A stretch of DNA of 64,000 nt from Tsukamurella sp. PLM1 (GCF_023168325.1 NZ_AP025688.1:1550001-1614000), one strand, 5' to 3'; shown: positions 38,901-47,228, counted from the first letter of the stretch. Translations and numbers: made by a program. The notes: generated by a model from the sequence alone, not told the origin.

Positions 38901-38987
38901 GCCAAGATGCCCACCGAATTTCAGTCTGAGTTGTTGGTGGGGATTCTGGATCGGGTAGCCGCGATGGGTTTTGAGATAGGAACGTAG
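35907..38987 (+). CDS. PD-(D/E)XK nuclease-like / AIPR fusion protein
   Basis: One uninterrupted 1026-residue frame joins two units that I know as separate neighbouring genes. Residues ~1-330 match the PD-(D/E)XK motif protein (DUF4420-type): GLIGELLWGF, then Asp176 in WPKDYILG, and the E-x-K pair Glu185/Lys187 in FEVKT. Residues ~335-1026 match AIPR (abortive-infection phage-resistance) proteins, with LFLALNNGITATATN and LQIVNGGQTTASLFYAR near residue 610-645. The start overlaps the Z1 gene by 20 nt, with GGGGGA 5 nt upstream. The in-frame ATG 36909 (Met335, MNTLNEYYAEF) has AGGGGA 7 nt upstream, so a free AIPR protein could also be made. The product would supply DNA cleavage and/or abortive infection. 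Confidence 0.85.
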   Translation: MTTSSRSQRISARWKALLDGPPNVHGIERIAGTAHVAFGSDSLGRAMFFLILYDDPGDRVLSDAVQISRSRRSSDGRWTLAFILVHREYLHEFLTLASDLVEELTCTSTEAQAIRVLDRSIARWRALFVESRRRLSDRSVRGLIGELLWGFDELISEYSPADVVHAWRGPMGWPKDYILGRRAFEVKTVLTDRSSIPVSSLEQLSLASVPEVFLVVYRLSPAADGAGTSLKQEIDRVRSLFNERESASVFEQRLRSIGVYEDDPAIEACYLVAGPDVYAVTGPFPRIASENTSGAIVSASYELDLESISSFRCSRTFAIGGVLSLPTTSSQGITMNTLNEYYAEFVGEVAARAEAENDYMRSAFVGAVGDILVDAMEIGGIEACYFDGVGARGRRIGVDAYFADDPDGSVVLIRAAYSGSNVLGGTSVVDVRKAISELEGFAEECLSGRFSAAHEESSDAYQLGELLRMRGGTITRLVLLVIADGEVRRSIDLPATATIGSVRSEFSIWDIARVHDVASAASARLDLSIDLERWVPGGLDAIEAAGTNAAVRTFLTAVPGDIIADLYELYGSRLLESNVRSYLSARGKVNKGIQQTAMSEPDLFLALNNGITATATNVLVSNVAGRTRMRRISDLQIVNGGQTTASLFYARRDRKGVDLSDVAVQMKLVIVDSARSDEMVPKISRSANSQNRVSDVDFFANSPVHQRLEVHSRRVLVPAREGDIVQTRWFYERARGQWANERSRLTGVERRKFERRFPRSQVISKSDAAKYFMCFEMAPNVVSLGAQKNFVEFAAMMSKRWERNSDSFDELFFKELVAKAMLYNEVRRGISHAEWYTPGYLANIVAYSIGKFVFEVGQLPGRKNVDLGAIWDSQGVHQSILDEIVKIGLVVRSLLTKSNRPVQNVTEWAKKAELWSEVQAVKHVLSDEVRALLVSADVRAEQKKSAAKLQSMDRGIDAQVRALSVPASKWREVRLHALNKGVALTEKDVRALRVVCDSAKMPTEFQSELLVGILDRVAAMGFEIGT
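36896..36911 (+). promoter_or_regulatory. Internal Shine-Dalgarno and ATG inside the PD-(D/E)XK-AIPR frame
   Basis: AGGGGA lies 7 nt before the in-frame ATG 36909, exactly at the domain junction. It is the arrangement expected for the start of a separate AIPR gene. It suggests that a stop codon between two once-separate genes was lost, or that both fused and free forms are translated. Confidence 0.6.
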
Positions 38988-39161
38988 CAAGGCGTTGTCG
39001 GTATTACTCGACTCGCTTTCCTAGTGGGCGTGTTCGGGTGGTACTGCGGCAGTGTTTCCGTGGGGTGAGACAGCGGTGCTGAAGGTGGGGCACCGTCGGG
39101 CGTGGGGACGTAACGTAGGGGCCGAGTGTGAACCACCACGAGGAAGAGGGACGAACAAGCG
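38988..39161. other. Intergenic, right edge of the island / gnd leader
   Basis: No gene. The GC content rises back to backbone level within this 174-bp spacer, and a GACGGTGC-type octamer (as GCACCGTC) common in the backbone reappears near 39092. GAGG and AGAGG motifs lie just before the gnd start and serve as its ribosome-binding region. No direct or inverted repeat matching the left edge of the island was found. Confidence 0.4.
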
Positions 39162-40604
39162 ATGAGCAGCAACGATGCAAAGGCGAACATCGGAGTGGTG
39201 GGGATGGCAGTGATGGGCTCGAACCTGGCCCGCAACCTGGCGTCCCGTGAGGGCAACACCGTCGCGATCTACAACCGCTCGCCGGAGAAGACCCACGAGG
39301 TTGTCAAGAACCACCCCGAGGCGAACTTCGTTGCCAGCGACACCATCGACGAGTTCGTCGCGAGCCTCGCCAAGCCGCGCACGGCGATCATCATGGTGCA
39401 GGCGGGCGCGGGCACGGATGCGGTGATCGACCAGCTCAAGGAGCGGTTCGAGCCAGGCGACATCATCGTCGACGGCGGCAACGCGAACTTCCACGACACC
39501 ATCGCCCGCGAGGCGAAGATCGCGCCGACGGGCATCCACTTCGTCGGCGCCGGCATCTCCGGCGGCGAGGAGGGCGCGCTCAAGGGCCCGTCGATCATGC
39601 CCGGTGGCACCGCCGAGTCGTACGAGACCCTGGGCCCGATCCTCGCGTCGATCGCCGCGGTCGCCGAGGGGGAGCCCTGCGTGACGCATGTGGGCACCGA
39701 CGGCGCCGGTCACTTCGTGAAGATGATCCACAACGGCATCGAGTACGCCGATATGGAGCTCATCGGCGAGGCCTACGACCTGCTGCGCAACGTCGCCGGC
39801 TACACGCCCGCGCAGATCTCGGACATCTTCAAGACCTGGAACGAGGGGCCGCTCAACAGCTACCTCATCGAGATCACGATCGACATCCTCAAGCACGTCG
39901 ACGCCGAGACGGGCAAGCCCTTTGTCGACATCGTCGCCGACCAGGCGGGCAGCAAGGGTACCGGCGTCTGGACGGTGCAGACCGCCCTCGACCTGGGCGT
40001 GCCGGTCGGCGGCGTCGCCGAGGCCGTCTTCGCCCGCGCCGTCTCCTCCAAGCGCAACCAGCGCGACGCCGTCCAGGCCCTGGGCATCGCCCGCCCGACC
40101 GCCCCGCAGGTGGGCGAGAACTTCGTCGACGACGTCGCGAAGGCCCTGTACGCCTCCAAGATCGTCGCCTACGCCCAGGGCTTCGACGCGATCATCGCCG
40201 GTGCGGAGAAGTACGGCTGGAACATCGACAAGGGCGCCGTCGCCAAGATCTGGCGCGGCGGCTGCATCATCCGCGCGCAGTTCCTCAACGTGCTCGCCGA
40301 CGCCTACGAGGCCAACCCGAACCTCAACACCCTGCTCGAGGCCCCGTATTTCGCGCAGGCGATCCGCGACGGCGAGGAGGCGTGGCGCCGCGTGGTCATC
40401 ACCGCCACCCAGGCCGCCGTCCCGGTCCCGGGCTTCGCGACGGCGCTGAGCTACTTCGACTCGCTCAACGTCGACCGCCTGCCCGCCGCCCTCGTCCAGG
40501 GCCAGCGCGACTTCTTCGGTGCCCACACCTACAAGCGCGTCGACAAGCCCGGCACCTTCCACACCCTGTGGTCCGGCGACCGCAGCGAGATCCAGACGGA
40601 CTGA
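39162..40604 (+). CDS. gnd: 6-phosphogluconate dehydrogenase, decarboxylating (NADP+)
   Basis: Gnd oxidises 6-phosphogluconate to ribulose 5-phosphate and CO2 with formation of NADPH in the pentose phosphate pathway. At 480 residues it is the long (E. coli-type) form. The Rossmann motif is IGVVGMAVMGSNLARNLA, followed by YNRSPEKT. DGGNANFHDT, GAGISGGEEGALKGPSIMPGG (substrate site) and VKMIHNGIEYADMELIGEAY with the catalytic Lys are intact. The C-terminal RDFFGAHTYKRVDKPGTFHTLW is typical. It flanks the defence island and is a single-gene unit. Confidence 0.96.
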   Translation: MSSNDAKANIGVVGMAVMGSNLARNLASREGNTVAIYNRSPEKTHEVVKNHPEANFVASDTIDEFVASLAKPRTAIIMVQAGAGTDAVIDQLKERFEPGDIIVDGGNANFHDTIAREAKIAPTGIHFVGAGISGGEEGALKGPSIMPGGTAESYETLGPILASIAAVAEGEPCVTHVGTDGAGHFVKMIHNGIEYADMELIGEAYDLLRNVAGYTPAQISDIFKTWNEGPLNSYLIEITIDILKHVDAETGKPFVDIVADQAGSKGTGVWTVQTALDLGVPVGGVAEAVFARAVSSKRNQRDAVQALGIARPTAPQVGENFVDDVAKALYASKIVAYAQGFDAIIAGAEKYGWNIDKGAVAKIWRGGCIIRAQFLNVLADAYEANPNLNTLLEAPYFAQAIRDGEEAWRRVVITATQAAVPVPGFATALSYFDSLNVDRLPAALVQGQRDFFGAHTYKRVDKPGTFHTLWSGDRSEIQTD

Positions 40605-40807
40605 CCACCGAACACCGGAGCGGCGCGGCAGGCGAGGAACATCGTCTGCCGCGCCGTTTCGTCTGCGGCGCAACTGCTCCTGCGCCGGCTTCGACTTCTG
40701 CGCGTTTCGCGCGTTCTGTCCCTTTCGGGCCTTGACCAAATGCTGACGCTCATATGACGGACTGGGTGAGACTGACATCACATCAGCTCGACCAGGAGGT
40801 CATGGAC

Positions 40808-41830
40808 GTGACGGAGAGCGCGGAACAGAACGAGGCGGACCGTCCGCCCGGCAAACGGAACGTGATCGCGCTGGCGATCTACGGCGTCATCGCCGTAGTC
40901 GTCATCGCGACGGCGGTGGGATTCTCGTTCCAGCGCGGCGGCCTCTCGGCCGACATCCGCAACAAGGCGACGCTGATCGCCCCCGCGGGAGCGGGCGGCG
41001 GTTGGGACCTCGTGATGCGCGAGTCGCAGGCGATCATGCGAGATCACAAGATCGCCACCAACATCCAGGTCGTCAACGTGCCCGGCGCGGCCGGCACCAT
41101 CGGCCTGTCCCGGCTGCACTCGATGGCGGGGCGGGCCGACGTCGTGATGGTCGGCGGGACCGGCCTGCTCGCCGGCGTCCAACAGACGAAATCCGCCGTG
41201 ACGCTGAACGACGTCACACCGATCGCGCGGATCTTCGAGGAGTACGACGTCCTCGTGGTCCCCGCGGACTCGCCCTACAAGACGGTGGCGGACCTCGCCG
41301 CCGCGTGGAAGGCGAACCCGCACAGCGTGCCGTTCACCGGCGGCGGCAGCTTCGATCAACTGGTGATGGCGCAGTTCGCCAAGGCGGCCGGCATCGCGCC
41401 GAAGGACACCACCTACATCCCGAAGTCCGGTGGTGGCGAGGTCGCTCAGGCCCTCGTCACGCACACCGCCGCCGCCGCGTTCTCCGGCTACGCCGACCTC
41501 GTCGACCAGATCGAGTCGGGCCGCCTGCGGGGGCTGGCGATGGCCGCCAAGAACCCGGTGGCGGGCGTCGAGCTCCCGACGCTGGTGCAGTCGGGATTCG
41601 AAGTCACGCTGGCGAACTGGCGCGCGTTGTTCGCGCCGCCCGGGATCACCGACGCGGATGCGAAGAACATCCGCGACGTCTTCTACGAGGTGATGCAGAC
41701 CTCGGACTGGGCCGACGCCGAGAAGATCAACAAGTGGACCCGGGTGTGGCTCGAGGGCGACGAACTCACCACGTTCCTCGCCCAGGAGGACGAAACCATC
41801 CGCCAGCTGTACGAGGAGTTGGGCAAATGA
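40808..41830 (+). CDS. Tripartite tricarboxylate transporter, substrate-binding protein TctC-like
   Basis: The extracytoplasmic receptor of a TTT-family (TctABC) carboxylate transporter. It has one N-terminal transmembrane anchor (NVIALAIYGVIAVVVIATAVG) and a Bug/TctC-type domain with APAGAGGGWD, VVNVPGAAGTIGL, VPFTGGGSFDQLVMAQF and the ligand-carboxylate region FSGYADLVDQIESGRLRGLA. AGGAGG at 40794 is 2 nt from ATG 40802 but 8 nt from GTG 40808, so I favour the GTG. The stop overlaps the tctB start by ATGA. The ligand (citrate or another carboxylate) cannot be read off. Confidence 0.85.
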   Translation: MTESAEQNEADRPPGKRNVIALAIYGVIAVVVIATAVGFSFQRGGLSADIRNKATLIAPAGAGGGWDLVMRESQAIMRDHKIATNIQVVNVPGAAGTIGLSRLHSMAGRADVVMVGGTGLLAGVQQTKSAVTLNDVTPIARIFEEYDVLVVPADSPYKTVADLAAAWKANPHSVPFTGGGSFDQLVMAQFAKAAGIAPKDTTYIPKSGGGEVAQALVTHTAAAAFSGYADLVDQIESGRLRGLAMAAKNPVAGVELPTLVQSGFEVTLANWRALFAPPGITDADAKNIRDVFYEVMQTSDWADAEKINKWTRVWLEGDELTTFLAQEDETIRQLYEELGK

Positions 41831-42341
41831 CTGAGCAACCGGACGCACCCCCGGCAGGGACACCGTCGTGCAGCGCGGCGGGTACGGCGCGCTCATCGTC
41901 CCCGGCATCCTGGCGGTGGCGAGCACCCTGGTGGTGATCGGCAACCTGACGATGCAGGAGCAGTCGTCCGACAGCCCCGGACCGACGTTCTTCCCGTGGG
42001 TGCTCGCGGTCGCCGGGTACGGGCTCGCGGCCGCCCTCGCCGCGCACTACGTGCGGAATCCCGACGAGGTGAGCCGCGCCGAGACTCGGCACAAGACGTA
42101 CACCGACTGGACCTCCGTGGCCTGGCTGGTCGGCGGCATCGCGGCCTTCGCGGTGCTCCTCGATCTGCTCGGCTGGATCCTCGCCGCGGGCCTGCTGTTC
42201 TGGTGCGTGACGCGTGCCTTCAACAGCAAGCGGCCCCTGCTCGATCTCTCAGCGGGATTGCTGATGTCGAGCCTCGTCTTCCTCGTCTTCGGCGTCGCGC
42301 TCGACGTACCGCTGCCGTCCGGAATCCTCGGAGGACTGTGA
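41827..42341 (+). CDS. Tripartite tricarboxylate transporter, small membrane subunit TctB-like, one frameshift
   Basis: The small four-helix subunit of the TTT transporter. Helices begin at GALIVPGILAVASTLVVI, then FFPWVLAVAGYGLAAALA, VAWLVGGIAAFAVLLDLLGWI and LLMSSLVFLVFGVALDVPLP. The start ATG overlaps the tctC stop. The short cytosolic N-terminus (MTEQPDAPPAG) is out of frame with the rest: a base is missing near 41855 (GCAGGG then ACACCG). Restored length is 171 residues. A start at 41868 (MQRGGYG) would avoid the shift, but it breaks the ATGA coupling. Confidence 0.8.
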
Positions 42342-42342
42342 C

Positions 42343-43851
42343 ATGGAACAGCTGACCAATCTTCTGGGCGGGTTCGCCGGCGCGCTGAGCCCGGTCAACC
42401 TGATGTGGGTCGTCATCGGCTGCCTGATCGGCACCGCCGTCGGCGTCCTGCCGGGCCTCGGTTCCTCGATGGCGGTGGCGCTGCTGCTGCCGCTGACCTT
42501 CGCCCTCGACCCGACCGCCGCGTTCATCCTGTTCGCCGGCGTCTACTTCGGCGGTCTCTTCGGCGACTCCACGATGGCCATCCTGATGAACACACCGGGG
42601 CAGGCGTCGTCGATCGCGTCGACCTTCGAGGGCCACCAGATGGCGAAGTCCGGCCGCGCGCCGCAGGCTCTCGCCACTGCGGCGATAGGCGCGTTCATCG
42701 GCGGCATGATCGCCTCGATCCTCGTCGTCTTCCTCGCGCCGTTCATGGCGGACGTGTCGACGAAGTTCGGGCCGGCGGAGTACTTCGCGCTGTCCCTTCT
42801 CGCCTTCGGCGCGATCTCTTCCGTGGTCTCCGAATCGGTCCTCAAGGGCCTGGCCTCGCTCGTGTTCGGCCTGATGTTCGCCACGGTGGGCATCGACGAG
42901 ATCTCCGGCACGGAGCGGTTCACGTTCGGCTCGGCGAATCTGTTCGACGGGATCTCGCTGGTCACCGTCGCAGTCGGCATGCTCGCCCTCGGCGAGATCA
43001 TCATCGTGGCGAGTCGTTTCCGGCGTGACCCCGCGCCGGAGGCGCTCGGGGCGAAGGCGGGGCGCGCGTGGCTCTCCAAGGCGGAGTTCACGGAGGCGCT
43101 ACCCGCGTGGGGCCGCGGCACCGCGATCGGCCTGCCGTTCGGCGTGATCCCCGTCGGCGGCGCCGAGGTCCCGACGTTCCTCGCCTACGACGTCGAGCGG
43201 CGCCTCGACCGGCGTCGGAAGTTCCCGATGTTCGGCAAAGGCGCGATTCGCGGCCTCGCCGCGCCGGAGGCCGCCGGCAACTCGACCACCGGTATGGCGA
43301 TGGGCGCGCTGCTGTCCCTGGGCCTTCCGGTCTCGGCGACCGCCGCGATCATGCTGGCCGCGTTCCGGCAGTACGGATTGCAGCCGGGGCCGCTCCTGTT
43401 CGACAATTCGCCGGATCTGGTGTGGGCGCTGCTCGCCAGCTTCTTCATCGCCATGGTGGTGCTGCTGGTGATCAACATGCCCTTCGCCCAGCTGTGGGCG
43501 AAGCTGCTGCTGATCCCCGCGCCGTACCTCTACGGCGGAATCGTCGTGTTCTGCGGGCTCGGCATCTACGCCACCTCGCCGACGATGTTCGACCTGCTGC
43601 TGTTCCTCGCGATCGGCCTGCTGGCCTTCGTGTTCAAGCGGTACGACATCCCGATCGCGCCCCTGCTCATCGGCATGGTCCTCGGGCCGCTCGCCGAGAC
43701 GAGCATGCGCGACGCCCTGCTCTCGTCCAGCGGCGACTACTCGGTGTTCGTTTCGTCGCCGATCGCGGTCACGCTCTACGCCCTCCTCGCCGCGGTGCTC
43801 CTGCTCAAGGCTCGCCAGGTGGTCCGTTCCCGTACCAGTAAGGATGTCTGA
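42343..43851 (+). CDS. Tripartite tricarboxylate transporter, large membrane subunit TctA-like
   Basis: The 502-residue large permease subunit with about ten hydrophobic segments. Family motifs include GVLPGLGSSMAVALLLPLTF, IFFAGVYFGGLFGDS-like FAGVYFGGLFGDSTMAILMN with TPGQASSIASTFEGHQMAKS, and IPVGGAEVPTFLAYDVER, APEAAGNSTTG further on. The start follows the tctB stop by one base. The stop is followed after one base by the Usp-like gene, so tctC-tctB-tctA-usp form an operon. Confidence 0.9.
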   Translation: MEQLTNLLGGFAGALSPVNLMWVVIGCLIGTAVGVLPGLGSSMAVALLLPLTFALDPTAAFILFAGVYFGGLFGDSTMAILMNTPGQASSIASTFEGHQMAKSGRAPQALATAAIGAFIGGMIASILVVFLAPFMADVSTKFGPAEYFALSLLAFGAISSVVSESVLKGLASLVFGLMFATVGIDEISGTERFTFGSANLFDGISLVTVAVGMLALGEIIIVASRFRRDPAPEALGAKAGRAWLSKAEFTEALPAWGRGTAIGLPFGVIPVGGAEVPTFLAYDVERRLDRRRKFPMFGKGAIRGLAAPEAAGNSTTGMAMGALLSLGLPVSATAAIMLAAFRQYGLQPGPLLFDNSPDLVWALLASFFIAMVVLLVINMPFAQLWAKLLLIPAPYLYGGIVVFCGLGIYATSPTMFDLLLFLAIGLLAFVFKRYDIPIAPLLIGMVLGPLAETSMRDALLSSSGDYSVFVSSPIAVTLYALLAAVLLLKARQVVRSRTSKDV

Positions 43852-43852
43852 C

Positions 43853-44214
43853 ATGACAGTTCTCGTCGCCCACTCGACCACCCCGAGAGCGCCGCGGCGC
43901 TCCGGGCCGCCTACGGCGAAGCCGAACGCCGGGCCGGGGAACCCGTCGTCGTCTTCGTGCTCGACGGTGCCGCCCCCGACGTCTCGGACGCGCAGGCGCG
44001 CGGCCTGACCGTCTCCGTCGAGTTCCCGAAGGAGTACGAGAAGGACCCGGTGGGCGGCGTGGTGGACGCCGCCACCCGTCTCGACGCGTCCGTCCTCGTG
44101 ATCGGGATCAAGCACCGCACCGCGACCGGCAAGCTGCTGTTCGGCTCGTCCGCGCAGCGGATCCTGCTGGACGCGACCTGCCCGGTCCTGGCGGTGAAGG
44201 TGCCGCAGAGCTGA
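43853..44214 (+). CDS. UspA-like universal stress family protein, one frameshift
   Basis: A small protein of about 120 residues with the UspA fold pattern. It starts TVLVAHSTTPESAAALRAA, has the central VSVEFPKEYEKDPVGGVVDAATRLDASVLVIGIKHRT and ends GKLLFGSSAQRILLDATCPVLAVK, where the G-rich ATP-binding segment lies. The ATG lies one base after the tctA stop. A C is missing near 43884 (CACCCC then GAGAG). A Usp protein at the end of a carboxylate-transporter operon may modulate it, as UspA partners do in TRAP transporters such as TeaABC-TeaD; that is inference. Confidence 0.8.
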
Positions 44215-44235
44215 GCGCCCTGTTCGCCCGAATGT

Positions 44236-44249
44236 GAACATCATGTTTC
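44236..44249. promoter_or_regulatory. Small inverted repeat upstream of ureA
   Basis: GAACATCATGTTTC lies about 60 nt before the ureA start in the only spacer ahead of the urease genes. It could be an operator for a nitrogen or urea-responsive regulator. It does not match the two-box GlnR pattern seen before amtB, so the regulator is unknown. Confidence 0.3.
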
Positions 44250-44310
44250 GGCCGCGCCGACCGGGTCGATCAGCTTGACTCATGGGCCGGTCGAGGGCTT
44301 GAGTTGATCC

Positions 44311-44613
44311 ATGCATCTGTTGCCCCGCGAGCAGGAGAAGCTGCTCATCGTGGTGGCCGCGGACCTGGCGCGTCGCCGCCAGGCCCGCGGGCTCAAGCTC
44401 AACTATCCCGAGGCGATCGCGATCATCACGTACGAGCTGATCGAGGGCGCGCGGGACGGCCGCACCGTCGCCGATCTGATGGCGTACGGATCCACGATCC
44501 TGACCCGGGAGGACGTGATGGACGGCATCGCCGAGATGATCCACGACGTGCAGGTCGAGGCGACGTTCCCGGACGGCACCAAGCTGATCACCGTCCACCA
44601 CCCGATCCGCTAG
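44311..44613 (+). CDS. ureA: Urease gamma subunit
   Basis: UreA is the smallest structural subunit of the nickel enzyme that hydrolyses urea to ammonia and carbamate. The 100-residue sequence starts [20 protein letters not shown] and contains [23 protein letters not shown] and [21 protein letters not shown]. First gene of ureABCEFGD. No frameshift. Confidence 0.96.
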   Translation: MHLLPREQEKLLIVVAADLARRRQARGLKLNYPEAIAIITYELIEGARDGRTVADLMAYGSTILTREDVMDGIAEMIHDVQVEATFPDGTKLITVHHPIR

Positions 44614-44622
44614 GGGCGCACC

Positions 44623-44972
44623 ATGAAACCCGGAGAGTACCGGCTCGCGTCCGAGCCGATTCTGTGCAACGTCGGCCACGGCACCGTCGAAGTCCGTGTG
44701 CGCAACGGGGGGATCGGCCGATCCAGGTGGGGTCGCACTACCACTTCTTCGAGACCAACCGAGCGCTCGAGTTCGACCGGAACGCCGCGTACGGCTTCCG
44801 CCTGGACATTCCCGCCGGCACGGCCGTGCGGTTCGAACCCGGCGACGCGAAGACGGTGCGCCTGGTCGCCCTGGGCGGCGCCCGCGAGGTGTTCGGTCTG
44901 GCGAACAAGGTCAACGGGCCGCTCGACGGTGCCGGGCCGGCTGGCCCGGCAGGAGACGGGGGAGAGCGATGA
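44623..44972 (+). CDS. ureB: Urease beta subunit, one frameshift
   Basis: UreB begins [18 protein letters not shown] and continues, after a break near 44710, with [21 protein letters not shown] and [23 protein letters not shown] run of six G at the break would have to be seven (ggggggatcgg). With that base the protein is 116 residues. The stop overlaps the ureC start (ATGA). Structural urease subunit, part of the (UreABC)3 core. Confidence 0.93.
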
Positions 44973-46680
44973 GCTTCGAACTGACCCGCCGCGAGTACGC
45001 GGACCTGTACGGGCCGACGGTGGGCGACGCTGTGCGCCTAGCGGATACCGAGCTGTTCGCGACGGTCGAGAAGGACTACACCGTGTACGGCGAGGAGGTG
45101 GTGTTCGGCGGCGGCAAGGTGATCCGAGACGGGATGGGACAGGACGGCGTCCTGGTGCGCGAGCAGGACATCCCGGACACGGTGATCACCAACGTGCTGA
45201 TCATCGACCACACCGGCATTGTGAAGGCGGACGTGGCGCTGCGCGACGGCCACATCTTCGCGATCGGCAAGGCGGGCAATCCGCAGATCTCCGACGGCAT
45301 CTCGATCATCATCGGCGTGGCGACCGAAGTGATTGCGGGAGAGGGGAAGATCCTCACCGCCGGCGGCATCGATACCCACATCCACTTCATCAGCCCGGAT
45401 CAGATCGCCACGGCGCTCACCTCCGGCGTCACCACGATGATCGGCGGTGGCACCGGGCCCGCGGCCGGGACCAACGCCACCACAGTGACTCCCGGCCCGT
45501 GGCACATCGCCCGCATGCTGCAGGCCTCGACGACGTGCCCATGAACATCGGCCTGCTCGGCAAGGGGCACGCGGGCACCCTCGAGCCGATCGCCGAACAG
45601 ATCCGGGCGGGCGCGATCGGCGTGAAGGTCCACGAGGACTGGGGCACCACCACCGCGTGCATCGACAACTCGCTCACGGTGGCCGACGAGTACGACGTGC
45701 AGGTGGCGATCCACACCGACACGCTCAACGAGTGCGGCTTCCTCGAGGACACCGTGGCCGCGATCGACGGCCGCGTGATCCACACCTTCCACACGGAGGG
45801 CGCGGGCGGCGGCCACGCGCCGGACATCATCGCCATCGCCGGGCACCCGAACGTTCTTCCCGCGTCGACGAATCCGACGCTGCCGTTCACGCAGAACACC
45901 ATCGTCGAGCACTTGGACATGCTCATGGTGTGCCACCACCTCAACCCCGACATCCCCGAGGACGTGGCGTTCGCGGACTCCCGCATCCGGCCCGAAACCA
46001 TTGCCGCCGAAGGTGTCCTCCATGACATGGGGATCATCTCGATCACCTCGTCGGACTCACAGGCCATGGGCCGGGTCGGCGAGGTGATCACCCGCACCTG
46101 GCAGCTGGCCGATTCGATGAAGCGGCAGCGTGGCCCGCTCGACGGCGACCCCGAGAACGGCGACAACGCGCGGATCAAGCGCTACGTGGCGAAGTACACG
46201 ATCAATCCCGCCCTCGCGCAGGGCATCGCCGAATACGTGGGCAGCGTGGAAGAGGGTAAGTTCGCCGACCTCGTGCTGTGGGACCCGAAGTTCTTCGGCG
46301 TGAAGCCCGAGCTGGTGATCAAGGGCGGGCAGATCGCGTCCGCTCTCATGGGTGACTCGAACGCCTCGATCCCCACGCCCCAACCGCGCACCGTCCGGCC
46401 GATGTTCGGGTCGATGGGCAGTGCGGTGCACGACTCGTCCATCACCTTCGTGTCCCAGGCCGCCGACGGTGCGGGCGTCGCCCGGGAACTCGGCCTGCGC
46501 AAGCGCACGCTGCCGGTCCGCGGCATCCGCACCCTGCGCAAGAAGGACCTGCCGCACAACGGCGCGACGCCGGACATCACCGTCGATCCGGAGACGTACA
46601 CCGTCACCGTCGACGGGGAGGCCGTGCGGTCCGAGCCGTCCGCGACCCTGCCCATGGCGCAGCGTTACTTCCTGTTCTGG
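44969..46680 (+). CDS. ureC: Urease alpha subunit, frameshift and damaged stop codon
   Basis: The catalytic subunit carrying the dinuclear nickel site. It has [14 protein letters not shown] (His ligands), [25 protein letters not shown] (the carbamylated Lys), [24 protein letters not shown] and the flap cysteine region MVCHHLNP. Two defects are present. A base is missing near 45522 (CAGGCC then TCGACG). At the end, the codon after the universal QRYFLF reads TGG instead of a TGA, consistent with a lost A (TTCTGAGGAAG). With both repaired the protein is 570 residues, normal for UreC. The apparent read-through into UreE is therefore an artefact. Confidence 0.93.
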
Positions 46681-46689
46681 GAAGACGAT

Positions 46690-47174
46690 TTGATCATCGA
46701 GAAGGTTCTGGGAAACCTCAGCGAGCTGTCCGGGGCGGAGCTGGCGGGGCGGCACGTGGAGCGGGTCCCGCTCGCGGGGGCCGACCTGGTGAAGCGCATC
46801 CAGCGGGTGCGCACCGACCACGATCGCGAGATCGGTCTGAGGTTGGCGGCCCCGTCGGGGCCGACGGCGACCTGCGCGACGGCGACATCCTGTTCCAGGA
46901 CGAGAAGAACGTGATCGCCGTGCAGGTGCTGTCCACCGACGTGCTCGTGATCGCGCCCCGGACCGTCACCGAGATGGGCCGCACCGCACACGGACTCGGC
47001 AATCGGCACCTGCAGGCGCAGTTCTTCGACGCCGCGTCCGAGTACGGCGCCGAGGTGATGGTGGTCGCCTACGACCACACCGTCGAGGACTACCTGCGCC
47101 ACCACGGCGTGCCGCACTCGCGCCAGGAGCGCGTCCTGCCCACGCCCTTCCGCCACGCGGAGCACACGCATTGA
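46690..47174 (+). CDS. ureE: Urease accessory nickel-chaperone UreE, one frameshift
   Basis: UreE delivers nickel to the urease assembly complex. It starts at TTG 46690 ([13 protein letters not shown], read as Met) with GGAAGA just upstream. The C-terminal half has [30 protein letters not shown] with the conserved metal-binding His, and a short His-containing tail FRHAEHTH. A base is missing near 46859 (GTCGGGG then CCGACGG). Restored length is 161 residues. The stop codon lies within the left arm of a perfect 12-bp inverted repeat. Confidence 0.88.
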
Positions 47175-47228
47175 ACACTGTTACGGACAGCGAAACCGCA
47201 GGTCGCGGTGAACAGGAACAGTGTTCAA
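47171..47228. promoter_or_regulatory. Perfect 12-bp inverted repeat covering the ureF start
   Basis: TTGAACACTGTT at 47171-47182 and its exact complement at 47217-47228 are separated by 34 nt. The left arm contains the ureE stop codon. The right arm contains the GTG start of ureF and the end of its AGGA Shine-Dalgarno. Pairing in the mRNA would hide the ureF start, so translation of ureF could depend on ribosomes arriving from ureE or on a ligand or protein. The structure is seen; the regulatory role is inference. Confidence 0.6.

Noticed and set aside
44969..47174. A UreC-UreE fusion protein
   Set aside because: The frame crosses the universal UreC end QRYFLF through a TGG where a TGA followed by a Shine-Dalgarno is expected. 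A TTG start for UreE follows. A lost base in the stop codon explains it better.
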